The translations under genes were made by a program, and so were the position numbers. Below the pieces are notes generated by a model. It had not been told where the DNA came from, ran no database searches, and saw only the letters and a program-made list of their open reading frames with translations. This document shows positions 39,135 through 46,830 of a stretch of DNA of 64,000 bases, in pieces. Each line of letters starts with the position of its first letter. Within the stretch, counting starts at the first letter, position 1. The stretch comes from CAWIJJ01 sp963836405 (lineage in GTDB: Bacteria > Acidobacteriota > Terriglobia > Bryobacterales > Bryobacteraceae), in assembly GCA_963836405.1 (NCBI GenBank), contig CAWIJL010000003.1, forward strand, positions 186,001-250,000, given 5' to 3'.

Positions 39135-41824
39135 GCCGTCACCTCCGCGGCGTCCAGGTGGTGCGCCGCGATTCCCGCCAGCTCCAGGTAGCGCTCCGGG
39201 TGGCACGAGAGGATGATGAACTGGAGGCGGTCCGACTTCTCCCGAATGAGTTCCAGGATCCGAGGCAGCCGTTCGGCATCCGTGTTCACCAGCGGATCGT
39301 CGAGCACCAGAACCTGGCGTCGTGGTCCCGCGAGTACTTCGGCCAGCGCCAGCCGCGTGGCGAAGTAGATCTGCTCCTGCTCCCCGGCCGAGAGGCAATC
39401 GATGTTTGCGCTCTCCCGGCAGCCGTCCGGACGCACCGCTTGGAGCGCCATGGCCTCCCCGAGCTGGACGCGCGCGAACGGCCGGCCCATGATGCGCTCC
39501 AGGATTGCCGTGGCGCGCCGCTCGACCGGCTCCGCGATACCGGCCAGCGCCCTCGCCTTCGCCCGGTCGATCGCCGTCTTCAAGAGCCGGATGGAATCGA
39601 GCTTCCGCATCTCGATCTCGCGGTCGGCTTCGAGTTGCCGGACGCGTTCTTCGGCAACCGCCTTGCTCGTGTACGGCCCTCCCGCCAGAAGAGCCCGTGC
39701 CGCGGCCTCGTCCTGTTGATAAGCCTCGCGGCCGCTCTGCGCATCCTTTTCGAGTTCCGCGATGCGTGCGGACAGTTCGTGCAGCCGTTCCGGCGCGTCG
39801 GAGGGGAGCCCGGCCAGCGCGGACTCGATCTGTTGAACCGACTCCGCGGCGGACTCCAGCGCGCGCCTCCGGTTGTTCAGTTCCTCCTTCCGCTCGTCCA
39901 TGCTCTTGCCGTCGGCCTCCAGGGTTGCGAGTTCCCTGCGCGCCTCGTCCAGCGCCCGGCCGTTCGCTTCGCGCGAAATCGTCGCGTGCGTGGCGGCGCG
40001 CTCCGCCTCGGTGCGGCGATTCTCCGCCCCCTGCCACTCCCCTTCGGCCGTCGATCTGCGTCGTTCCCATGCGGATCGCATCTTCGCGGCCTGGTCTCGC
40101 AGAGCCTCCACCTGCGGCGGTTCGGCTCCCCACGCGGCTTCGCTTGCGACGATCTCCTGCCTCGCCGCGTTCAGGTCCCGCTCGCGGTCTTCAATCCCGG
40201 CGAGCGTGTCGCCCCCGAGCGCCGCCTCGTACGCGGCCGCCAGCCCGATACATTCGGCCGCCAGCGCGCCGCGCTGCTGCACCCGTCCCGCAAGTCCGGT
40301 CCATTCCCGAACCCCGAACGGTGCCAGCAGGCCTTCCAGGAGGTTGCGGTTTTCGCGCTCTTGCGCCCGCCACAAGGCGGCGTCCCCCGCGGGCCCCGAG
40401 ACCGTCAGCGTGGCGATGCCGGGAAGCCGGACCTCGAGCCTGCCATCGCCCCGTGCCGTGAACAGCCGGCCGGGAGCGAGACGCTGCTCACCCGCCGGAT
40501 CGCCTGCAATCACGTGCGCCGGCAGTTCGCATTCCGCCGCGATTTCGAGCCGCAGTTCGAGCGCCTGAACGTGGACGGCGGCTTTTTCGAGTGCCCGCGC
40601 CGCCGCCTCTATCGCCGCCCACTCCTCCGCGTCCGGCGCATTCAAATCGCGCATTTGACGGTCGACAGCATGGCGCCCCGCGTCCGCCCCGCGCGCCCGT
40701 TGCAGCCGCTGTTGCAAGGCGGCAAGCTCGCGAGTCATGCGCAGAAATTCCGACGCGCACCCTACCCGTGCCTCCGCGGCTTCGACTTTGCCATCGGGTT
40801 GCGAGCCGGTTTGCCAGGCCTGGCGAGACAACGCCCCGGCCGCATTAGCGGCTTCGAGGGCAGTCCGGGCGCACGCTTCCGCTTCCTCGAGGGCCGGCCG
40901 TTTCTCCTCGCATTCGCGTTTCGCGGCCGCCGCTTCGCCGATCCGGTCGATTCCAGCCCGCCACAACTCCTCGCGCGCTTTGGCGGCCTCCTGCCGGCTC
41001 GATGCGGGCCCTCGTTGGGCCAGCAGTTCCGACACCCGCTGTGCCACCGGCGCAAGCGCCGCGTGCTGGTCGCGTGCCGCCGCCAGCCGCTCGAGCGTCT
41101 CTGCCGCTTGGCCGCGCTGTTTCAGGGCGGCGGCTTCGTGCCCGGCAACCTGACTCATCACTTCCTCGCACTCGTGCAACTCCTCGCGAGCCTTCTCGAG
41201 CTCCGTGTCGATTTCCGCCAGCTTGCCCTTCTTCGGCTTTCCGCCGGGGGTCCACAGGCCATCGTGCTTTTTCTTCAGCGATTTTTCCAGCGACGCGCCC
41301 TGCCTTCCCGAAAACTGCGTACCCAGCATCTCCCGAATATCCGTCAGCACGTTGCCGCTGAGCGCCGGAAGCTCCTGTTTACTCTGCGCGCTGAACAGAA
41401 TCTTCAGAATGCCGGGACGTTCGTCGCGGGATTTGGCCGTCTCCCCGCGCAGCATCTCGCGCACCTTTTCATCCGCCGCTTTGCCTTTTGCGACCGCTTC
41501 AAACGTGCCGTCCGGCCGCTTCCGTTCGAGCAGTGCCTTGGGTGAATCGAGAAACGTTTTGGCGATCCGGTAAACATCGCCCTCGTGCTCGAATACCACG
41601 GCTACGCCGGGCGTCAAGGCCGTCTCCCGCGGGCGCATCTCCACAGCCGCCGCGCCCGCCGTGTTGTGGTTTTCCGCGAGAGCGCACAGGATGGCGTCCA
41701 GCAGCGTGGATTTACCCGCGCCATTCGGCCCTTCCACCAGGTTCGTGGCGTTCGTATCGAACTCGACCTCGAGCGGCCCGCGCAGGCCCCTGTAATTTTC
41801 CACGCGTACGGAATGCAGAATCAT
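39131..41824 (-). CDS. SbcC/Rad50-like AAA ATPase, without a zinc hook
   Basis: An 897-residue SMC-type ATPase. Walker A is GPNGAGKST at 32-40 near the N-terminus. The ABC signature region CLSAGEQEQIYFATRLAL and Walker B LVLDDPL lie near the C-terminus, separated by long coiled-coil arms (about 200-420 and 520-780). At the apex (about 430-475), where Rad50/SbcC carries CxxC, there is instead a beta-rich insert (LPAHVIAGDPAG, RLEVRLPGIATLTVSG), and no CxxC is found anywhere. ATG 41824 overlaps the SbcD-like stop (ATGA), and its own stop overlaps the nuclease/helicase start. It probably clamps DNA with the SbcD-like nuclease; the apex difference suggests another bridging partner. Confidence 0.87.
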   Translation of the reverse strand: MILHSVRVENYRGLRGPLEVEFDTNATNLVEGPNGAGKSTLLDAILCALAENHNTAGAAAVEMRPRETALTPGVAVVFEHEGDVYRIAKTFLDSPKALLERKRPDGTFEAVAKGKAADEKVREMLRGETAKSRDERPGILKILFSAQSKQELPALSGNVLTDIREMLGTQFSGRQGASLEKSLKKKHDGLWTPGGKPKKGKLAEIDTELEKAREELHECEEVMSQVAGHEAAALKQRGQAAETLERLAAARDQHAALAPVAQRVSELLAQRGPASSRQEAAKAREELWRAGIDRIGEAAAAKRECEEKRPALEEAEACARTALEAANAAGALSRQAWQTGSQPDGKVEAAEARVGCASEFLRMTRELAALQQRLQRARGADAGRHAVDRQMRDLNAPDAEEWAAIEAAARALEKAAVHVQALELRLEIAAECELPAHVIAGDPAGEQRLAPGRLFTARGDGRLEVRLPGIATLTVSGPAGDAALWRAQERENRNLLEGLLAPFGVREWTGLAGRVQQRGALAAECIGLAAAYEAALGGDTLAGIEDRERDLNAARQEIVASEAAWGAEPPQVEALRDQAAKMRSAWERRRSTAEGEWQGAENRRTEAERAATHATISREANGRALDEARRELATLEADGKSMDERKEELNNRRRALESAAESVQQIESALAGLPSDAPERLHELSARIAELEKDAQSGREAYQQDEAAARALLAGGPYTSKAVAEERVRQLEADREIEMRKLDSIRLLKTAIDRAKARALAGIAEPVERRATAILERIMGRPFARVQLGEAMALQAVRPDGCRESANIDCLSAGEQEQIYFATRLALAEVLAGPRRQVLVLDDPLVNTDAERLPRILELIREKSDRLQFIILSCHPERYLELAGIAAHHLDAAEVTA

Positions 41825-42921
41825 CGGCGTACCTCCTGCCACAGGCGCGAAAACTCTCGCAACGCTTCCGCCGCCGCCGGATCGGGCGGATCGCCGGCCG
41901 CCGCGGCCAGCAGTTCCCTTGCGGCCTGACGTAAATAGTCCTCCGGCAATTTCTCGATCCACCCCGGTCCGCTCTCGTCCAGGCGCAGCCGCGTGACGTC
42001 CGCGCGCCCGAAGAGAAACCGGTTTTCCACGATTTCGAGCAGCCGGTTGAGCGCATCGTGTTCGGACCCGCGGATCGGCCCCTCCAGAACGCACTCGACC
42101 AGCGTCTGCTCCGGCGCCGGCAACCCGTCCAGTTCTTCGGCCAAGGCTGCAATTTCACCCGGCTTCCCGGTTCGGAGGGAAAACTTCCGCCAGTTCAGGC
42201 AGCCGGTCCGAAGCGTCTGGATCTGCGGAGCCGCCCCGCGGCCCGCGATCTCCACGACGAGCGCGTTTCCGCTGTCGCGTTCGTCGAATTTCGTCGCCTC
42301 GTGAGTTCCGCAATAAGCCATACGGGTGTGGCCGCCTCCGCCGGCGTACAGCCGTTTCGAGTGGAGATGCCCCAGCGCCAGGTAGTCCAGTTCGTGGCGC
42401 TCCGCCGCGTCCCTGGCGATCGGCGACACCTGTTCGCCGTACGCCGGGTTCTCCACTGCTCCGTGCGCGATCCCGATGGCGATCCCGCCGCCCTGCGGAC
42501 GAATCCAGTCCGTGGCGTCGTCGCGGGAATCGATGGCCGAGACCGGGCAGGGATATAGCGTCGCGCCGGGCGCCTGAACCGGCTCGGCTGCTGTCAGGAC
42601 GTGCAGGCCCGGCAATTCCTTCCAGGCGCTGTCCTCCCAAACCGAACCTGCCATGATCCTGTCGTGGTTGCCTGGGATCAGGTAGACCGGGCAACCGGAG
42701 CTCGCCAGAATCTTTGCCGTTTCCCGGATCTTGATGCGCGCGATGCCGTTGTCGTCGAACGTATCGCCGGCAACCACTACGAAATCAACCTGCTCGCGGC
42801 GGGCGCAATCCGCCACTTTGCGGGCCGCTTCCAGGCGAGCCGTGCGGACCCGCTCCCCTTTGTCGCCGAGCACGGCGAAACCCATTCCGATCTGCCAGTC
42901 GGCAGTATGCAGAAACTTCAT
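41821..42921 (-). CDS. SbcD/Mre11-like metallophosphoesterase nuclease
   Basis: A 366-residue calcineurin-like phosphoesterase. Metal-site motifs are HTADWQIG (D8; the usual DxH is D-x-Q10), AGDTFDDN (D53), GNHDR (N85-H86-D87), AHGAVE and GHLHS. This is an Mre11/SbcD-like nuclease core plus a C-terminal capping region with LFGRADVTRLRLDE. ATG 42921 is chosen because MKFLHTADW is the family start and GGAG precedes it; a longer reading would add 20 unlikely residues. It is the first of three coupled genes (SbcD, SbcC, nuclease/helicase), lying 90 bp downstream of the WYL regulator. Confidence 0.88.
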   Translation of the reverse strand: MKFLHTADWQIGMGFAVLGDKGERVRTARLEAARKVADCARREQVDFVVVAGDTFDDNGIARIKIRETAKILASSGCPVYLIPGNHDRIMAGSVWEDSAWKELPGLHVLTAAEPVQAPGATLYPCPVSAIDSRDDATDWIRPQGGGIAIGIAHGAVENPAYGEQVSPIARDAAERHELDYLALGHLHSKRLYAGGGGHTRMAYCGTHEATKFDERDSGNALVVEIAGRGAAPQIQTLRTGCLNWRKFSLRTGKPGEIAALAEELDGLPAPEQTLVECVLEGPIRGSEHDALNRLLEIVENRFLFGRADVTRLRLDESGPGWIEKLPEDYLRQAARELLAAAAGDPPDPAAAEALREFSRLWQEVRR

Positions 42922-43011
42922 GATTTGGATCTCCAGGATCGAGTTTGCGGGCAGGGGTGGCTCACAGAACGAGCCCGCCACCGGAATATTGCAGGATAAG
43001 AACCGGCGGCC

Positions 43012-44028
43012 TCAGCGGGCGCGGGCGGTTCGCGAACCGGCGGTGGCCCGGGCCGTGGCGACAGAACGTTTAACCAGGACATATTTCTCCGCGGCTTGCC
43101 GGTGTGCTTCCGCGACGGCGCTGCGGAGGGAGGCGGGTTGGATCACTTCGACATGTGGTCCGTGCCTCAGAATATCCATCAGAATCTCTTGCGGACGGCT
43201 GTAAGGAACTTCGAGTCTGACGCCGCCGCCGGCCAGCGGCTCGATTTTCTGATCCGGGTGCCACTCCTCTTCGCGCACCCAGAGGGCGGCTTCCGCATCG
43301 AAGAGCAGGACGGCGGTGTGTCCGGCCGGCCCGGCGAAGATCCCGTATCCGCCGTCGCCTTCGGCACTCGGGCCCTCCGGCAGGCTCACCGCCGGCTCAT
43401 CCAGAACCGCGACCTCGCGGATGGCGTCCACCGCGAAGCGGCGCAGCGTCTCCTTTTGGTGGCACCATGCGTCCAGGTACCAGTTGCCGCGGTAGTAGAT
43501 CACCCGCTGCGGCGATACCGTCCGGTCGGTATCGGCGGCTCGCGACCGGGCGAAATAGTGCATGCGCAGTTTCTTCCGCCGCAGTGTGGCGTCGCAGACC
43601 GCCTGGAAATGCCGAGGCGTGACCCGGCGCCGCGGGGCCGCCGTGAGGTGGATGCGCTCGAGAATGCTTTCCGCGCCCCTGGCCGGCTTCCCCAGCAGGC
43701 TGCGCAGCTTTTCCTCGAACGGCCGAAGCTGCTCCCGGACCAGCCCCGGCTGGAGTTGATCGAGGAGCGAGTACATCAGCAGCATGGAGTACAACTCGCC
43801 CTCGCTGAACCACAGCCCGGGCAGGTTGAATTCGTCGGAGGCGTAGCGATACCCGCCGCTGGCCGGGTCGAAGTCGATCGTCGCGCCGAGCCGGTCCCGC
43901 ATGAAATCCAGGTCGCGCTTGAACTGCGCGGGCGAGATTTCGAACTCTCGCAGGATGTCCCGCTTGGTGGGCGGACTCTTACGGCGGAACATCCGGTCGA
44001 GTTTGTACACCCGTTCCAACTGGCTCAT
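43012..44028 (-). CDS. WYL-domain transcriptional regulator
   Basis: 338 residues. An N-terminal HTH (about 1-60: MSQLERVYKLDRMF, TKRDILREFEISPAQFKRDLDFM) is followed by a WYL domain (about 135-225) with RVIYYRGNWYLDAWCHQKETLRRF, and a WCX-like C-terminal domain. WYL regulators respond to nucleic-acid or nucleotide ligands; relatives include PafB/PafC (DNA damage) and BrxR/CapW (phage-defence repressors). Lying directly upstream of the nuclease/ATPase/helicase trio on the same strand, it probably controls that module. A basic Arg/Ala tail ends the protein. Start ATG 44028. Confidence 0.88.
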   Translation of the reverse strand: MSQLERVYKLDRMFRRKSPPTKRDILREFEISPAQFKRDLDFMRDRLGATIDFDPASGGYRYASDEFNLPGLWFSEGELYSMLLMYSLLDQLQPGLVREQLRPFEEKLRSLLGKPARGAESILERIHLTAAPRRRVTPRHFQAVCDATLRRKKLRMHYFARSRAADTDRTVSPQRVIYYRGNWYLDAWCHQKETLRRFAVDAIREVAVLDEPAVSLPEGPSAEGDGGYGIFAGPAGHTAVLLFDAEAALWVREEEWHPDQKIEPLAGGGVRLEVPYSRPQEILMDILRHGPHVEVIQPASLRSAVAEAHRQAAEKYVLVKRSVATARATAGSRTARAR

Positions 44029-44076
44029 AGGGCAAGTTCCCGATAGCCGACGATACGATCTTAAACCAGCGCGCAG

Positions 44077-45051
44077 TCATCGTGTGCGCCTTCGGGTGGG
44101 CCGGCTCATCCGGGTTCCGATGCCGGACGGCTGCTCGCTATCAGTCGTGAATCCGCAGACGTGAATGTACCGGTCCCCGGCCCAAAGCGCCCCGCCGGAT
44201 ACACTTTCGCCGCTCAGCCGGACATCCTTCCCCAGTCCAACCGCTGGTTCGGCGATTGTCCGCGCTGCTGCCAGGCGGCCCAGGAACTGCTGCGCGACCG
44301 CGTTGTCCGCCGGTTCGCCGCGCGATGTTTCGATCGCATCCAGCGCATAGCTGCGCACGAGCTTGGGAAGCAGCGCCCGCATCGCACCCGCGGCGTCCAG
44401 CAGGTCCAGGCCGAGCGTGTGCGCGCCGATGGCGAACAGCATCCCAACCTGCCCTTCCGTCCACACAAACGCGCGCAGGTAGGCTTCGATCGAGACCGAA
44501 TGGCTGTCGTAGATCGCCGACATGGCCTGAGTCGGCGACGCCGCTTCCAGCCGTTCCGACTTGCCGGCAATCTCGTTCCACACCGCCGCCTGGTCCGAGC
44601 GCCGCGTGCCGGTCGCCGCCATGGACGCGGTGACCTGGGCGGTGCGGGCGGCGCGGGCGCGGCAGTACATCACGTGTTCCGCGGGCCGGAATTCGCCGCT
44701 TTGCATGTGCCACCGGCCGGCCTCCACGCACGACACCGGAATGACGATCGTTTGCTTCGCCGGAGCCAGAATGGTCAGGTTCACGGTGCGGTTCTGCTTC
44801 GCGCCGATCAGTTCCTCGCCATCGAGCACCAGAACGGGCTTGCTGCCCAGGTTTTCGAACCGCAACTCCGGCACCGAGCCGCCGGCCAGTTCCGTGACGT
44901 GAGCCGTGCCCTGCGCGATCGCTTCGTCGAGTAGCGTGTAACCGGGGTCGCCGGCGCCGCCGGTCCGGAACAGTGGGAAAACGGTCAGGCTTCCGAAGTG
45001 CGCCGCGTCGCCCACGGTAATCGATTCGAGTTCGTCTGCGATCTGTTTCAT
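44077..45051 (-). CDS. ARPP-1-like (DUF6569) domain protein
   Basis: 324 residues. The N-terminal half shows 'LTVFPLF', 'YTLLDEAIAQGTAHVTELAGGSVPELR', 'NLGSKPVLVLDGEELIGAKQNR' and 'VIPVSCVEAGRW', which match my recollection of the ARPP-1/DUF6569 family, described as associated with stress or conflict systems; the recall needs checking. No catalytic residues can be named. ATG 45051 has GGAGG about 8 nt upstream. The gene is 48 bp before the WYL regulator and 103 bp after the CARF-sigma54 regulator, all on one strand, so it may be the direct target of that activator. Confidence 0.6.
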   Translation of the reverse strand: MKQIADELESITVGDAAHFGSLTVFPLFRTGGAGDPGYTLLDEAIAQGTAHVTELAGGSVPELRFENLGSKPVLVLDGEELIGAKQNRTVNLTILAPAKQTIVIPVSCVEAGRWHMQSGEFRPAEHVMYCRARAARTAQVTASMAATGTRRSDQAAVWNEIAGKSERLEAASPTQAMSAIYDSHSVSIEAYLRAFVWTEGQVGMLFAIGAHTLGLDLLDAAGAMRALLPKLVRSYALDAIETSRGEPADNAVAQQFLGRLAAARTIAEPAVGLGKDVRLSGESVSGGALWAGDRYIHVCGFTTDSEQPSGIGTRMSRPTRRRTR

Positions 45052-45132
45052 CTGCTTGCCTCCGGCGGTGTGTAGTGCACGCGGAAGCCAAAGCAGCATC
45101 ACCCTGTTTTCAATGACTTATGACGGCCGCCG

Positions 45133-45158
45133 GTCAATCCGGCTTGACGCGGAGTCAA
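45133..45158. promoter_or_regulatory. Alternating inverted half-sites GTCAA-N6-TTGAC-N5-GTCAA, candidate activator site
   Basis: Three 5-bp half-sites form two overlapping dyads about 82-107 bp upstream of the ARPP-1-like start (45051), a distance typical of upstream sites for sigma54 activators. The adjacent regulator is such an activator. No clear -24/-12 sigma54 promoter was found between the site and the gene (the nearest GG...GC pair, around 45075-45092, has 9-nt spacing rather than 10). Confidence 0.35.
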
Positions 45159-46735
45159 CGGCGGTTGCCGGCCAGGAATTTGCTCACGGCCTGCTTGGAG
45201 ATGCCCAGCAGGGCCGCTGCCGCCGTCTGGTTGCCGCCTGCCTTTTCGAGAGCGCGTCGGATCAGGTGCGAGCGCACCTGGTCCAGAAACTGCTCGAGCT
45301 TGAAATCCGCGGCAGGTTCGGGCAGGGCGGCAAGGGGATCCTTGTCCCCCATCGAGGTGTCGATCTGGATATCTTCTGCGCGCAGCACAGGGCCTGCCGC
45401 ATAAGCTACCGACCTGCGAAGCGCCGTATCCAGCTCCCGGACGTTACCCGGCCAGCGATGCAACTCGAGCCGCCGCAAACCTTCTTTGGAGATTTGCGCG
45501 GGCTGCCGCCGCCGGGCATTGATGCTCTTGAGGAGTGCCAGGGCGAGTTGCACGATCTCTCCCTGACGTTCCCGTAACGGCGGTATTTCGAGCGAGAGGA
45601 TATTCAGCCTCTGATAGAGGTCGTGACGAAATGAGCCCTTCCCGACCTCTTCGGCGAGCCGGCGATGCGTGGCGGCAATTAACCGCACGTCCGCGCGAAC
45701 CGTTTTGGCGGACCCCACTCGCTCGAATTCTCCGAACTGGACCGCGCGCAGGATTTTCGCCTGGCAGGCCGGCGACAGTTCGCCGATCTCGTCCAGAAAA
45801 AGCGTGCCGCGGTCGGCCGCCTGGAACACGCCTTCGCGGTCCCCAACCGCCCCGGTGAACGCCCCGCGCACGTGCCCGAACAAGTGGCTTTCGGCCAGCT
45901 CCTGGGGAATTGCGGCGCAATTCACCGTGACCATCTTCTGATGGCGGCGCGGGCTCAGACGGTGCACCAGCCTCGCGACCAGTTCCTTGCCAGTGCCTGT
46001 CTCGCCCTGAATGAGGGTGGCTTCGTCGGCGGCCGCCACCACCGCCGCTTTTTCCGCCAGAAGCCGCATCTTCGCCGAATAGATGTGGAAATTCAGCTCC
46101 TGCAATGCAGGCTCGAGTTCCGGATCCGGCTCCGGCCTCGGGGCTCTGCAGTATTCCGGGGTGTCGCCCGAATATGCATCGTACTCCGATGGCCTCGCCG
46201 CCGGCGCGGCGGCCCCCTCGAAGTAATCCAGCGGCATCACCAGGTCTCTGAGGACGCTCCAGTCACCGCCGTCGAGTGAGACCTCGCGAACAGCCGCGCT
46301 TCCAAACAGCGGCTCGGCCGGAGATCCCACCTGGAGCAATCGGGCCGGCAGAACCCCGGCGGCGTGCAGCAGAAACCAGGCCGCGCGCATCTCCGCCGTG
46401 CCGCTCGAAACGCACACCGAGTGATCGGCGCCCGGCATCATCGTGCGGAGCCGCCGCACTTGGCGGCCCAGCGCGCCCATGATCGCGGAGTAGTCCTTTG
46501 GGTCGGAAACTTGCAGCGAAATCAGCTCCACGCGGCATTCGGGATGCCGCTCCCGGACTTCGCCGGCCGTGGCCGCCGCATTCTCCTCCGTGTGCGGCGT
46601 GTGGAACAGGAACAGGTCGGTGAACGGCCGCGCGGCGAGAATCGAAAGCACCGGGCCGGGCATCATCTCGCCCGCGATGTCTCCGGCGGTGTACGGATCC
46701 TTGAGATCCGCAAATGCAAAAAGTGGCTGGCGCAT
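45155..46735 (-). CDS. Sigma54-dependent activator with CARF/RtcR-like sensor domain
   Basis: 526 residues. Residues 1-165 form a Rossmann-like CARF/RtcR-type sensor with LFAFADLKDP, MPGPVLSIL, DLFLFHTP and the hallmark SSGT (110-113) in VCVSSGTAEMRAAWFLL. Residues about 218-450 are a sigma54 AAA+ domain with Walker A GETGTGKE (244-251), the GAFTGA loop and DEIGELSP. The C-terminus has a Fis-type HTH (LEKAGGNQTAAAALLGISKQAVSKF). In RtcR the CARF domain senses RNA ends or cyclic-phosphate oligonucleotides. I chose ATG 46735 over GTG 46762 because the sensor fold starts there. It heads the minus-strand block and likely activates downstream genes. Confidence 0.87.
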   Translation of the reverse strand: MRQPLFAFADLKDPYTAGDIAGEMMPGPVLSILAARPFTDLFLFHTPHTEENAAATAGEVRERHPECRVELISLQVSDPKDYSAIMGALGRQVRRLRTMMPGADHSVCVSSGTAEMRAAWFLLHAAGVLPARLLQVGSPAEPLFGSAAVREVSLDGGDWSVLRDLVMPLDYFEGAAAPAARPSEYDAYSGDTPEYCRAPRPEPDPELEPALQELNFHIYSAKMRLLAEKAAVVAAADEATLIQGETGTGKELVARLVHRLSPRRHQKMVTVNCAAIPQELAESHLFGHVRGAFTGAVGDREGVFQAADRGTLFLDEIGELSPACQAKILRAVQFGEFERVGSAKTVRADVRLIAATHRRLAEEVGKGSFRHDLYQRLNILSLEIPPLRERQGEIVQLALALLKSINARRRQPAQISKEGLRRLELHRWPGNVRELDTALRRSVAYAAGPVLRAEDIQIDTSMGDKDPLAALPEPAADFKLEQFLDQVRSHLIRRALEKAGGNQTAAAALLGISKQAVSKFLAGNRR

Positions 46736-46830
46736 AGGTCCGAGCCGATTAATATCCCGCACGGCAGCCGCGCGCGCAATGCCGACCCACCGCGTGCGCG
46801 CTCACGGTAAACTAATAGATTCGGGCAAAA

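Noticed and set aside
39135..40133. N-terminal extension of about 330 residues for the nuclease/helicase gene
   Set aside because: The extension lies wholly inside the SbcC-like gene in another frame; the GTG at 39134 overlaps the upstream stop and begins the conserved family sequence.
39158..41545. Long plus-strand frame (about 795 codons) opposite the SbcC-like gene
   Set aside because: Shadow of a conserved ATPase; no domain motifs and Arg/Pro/Gly-rich composition.
45075..45092. Possible sigma54 promoter (TTGGC...TGCAC, minus strand) upstream of the ARPP-1-like gene
   Set aside because: GG-to-GC spacing is 9 nt, not the required 10, and the -12 element is poor.
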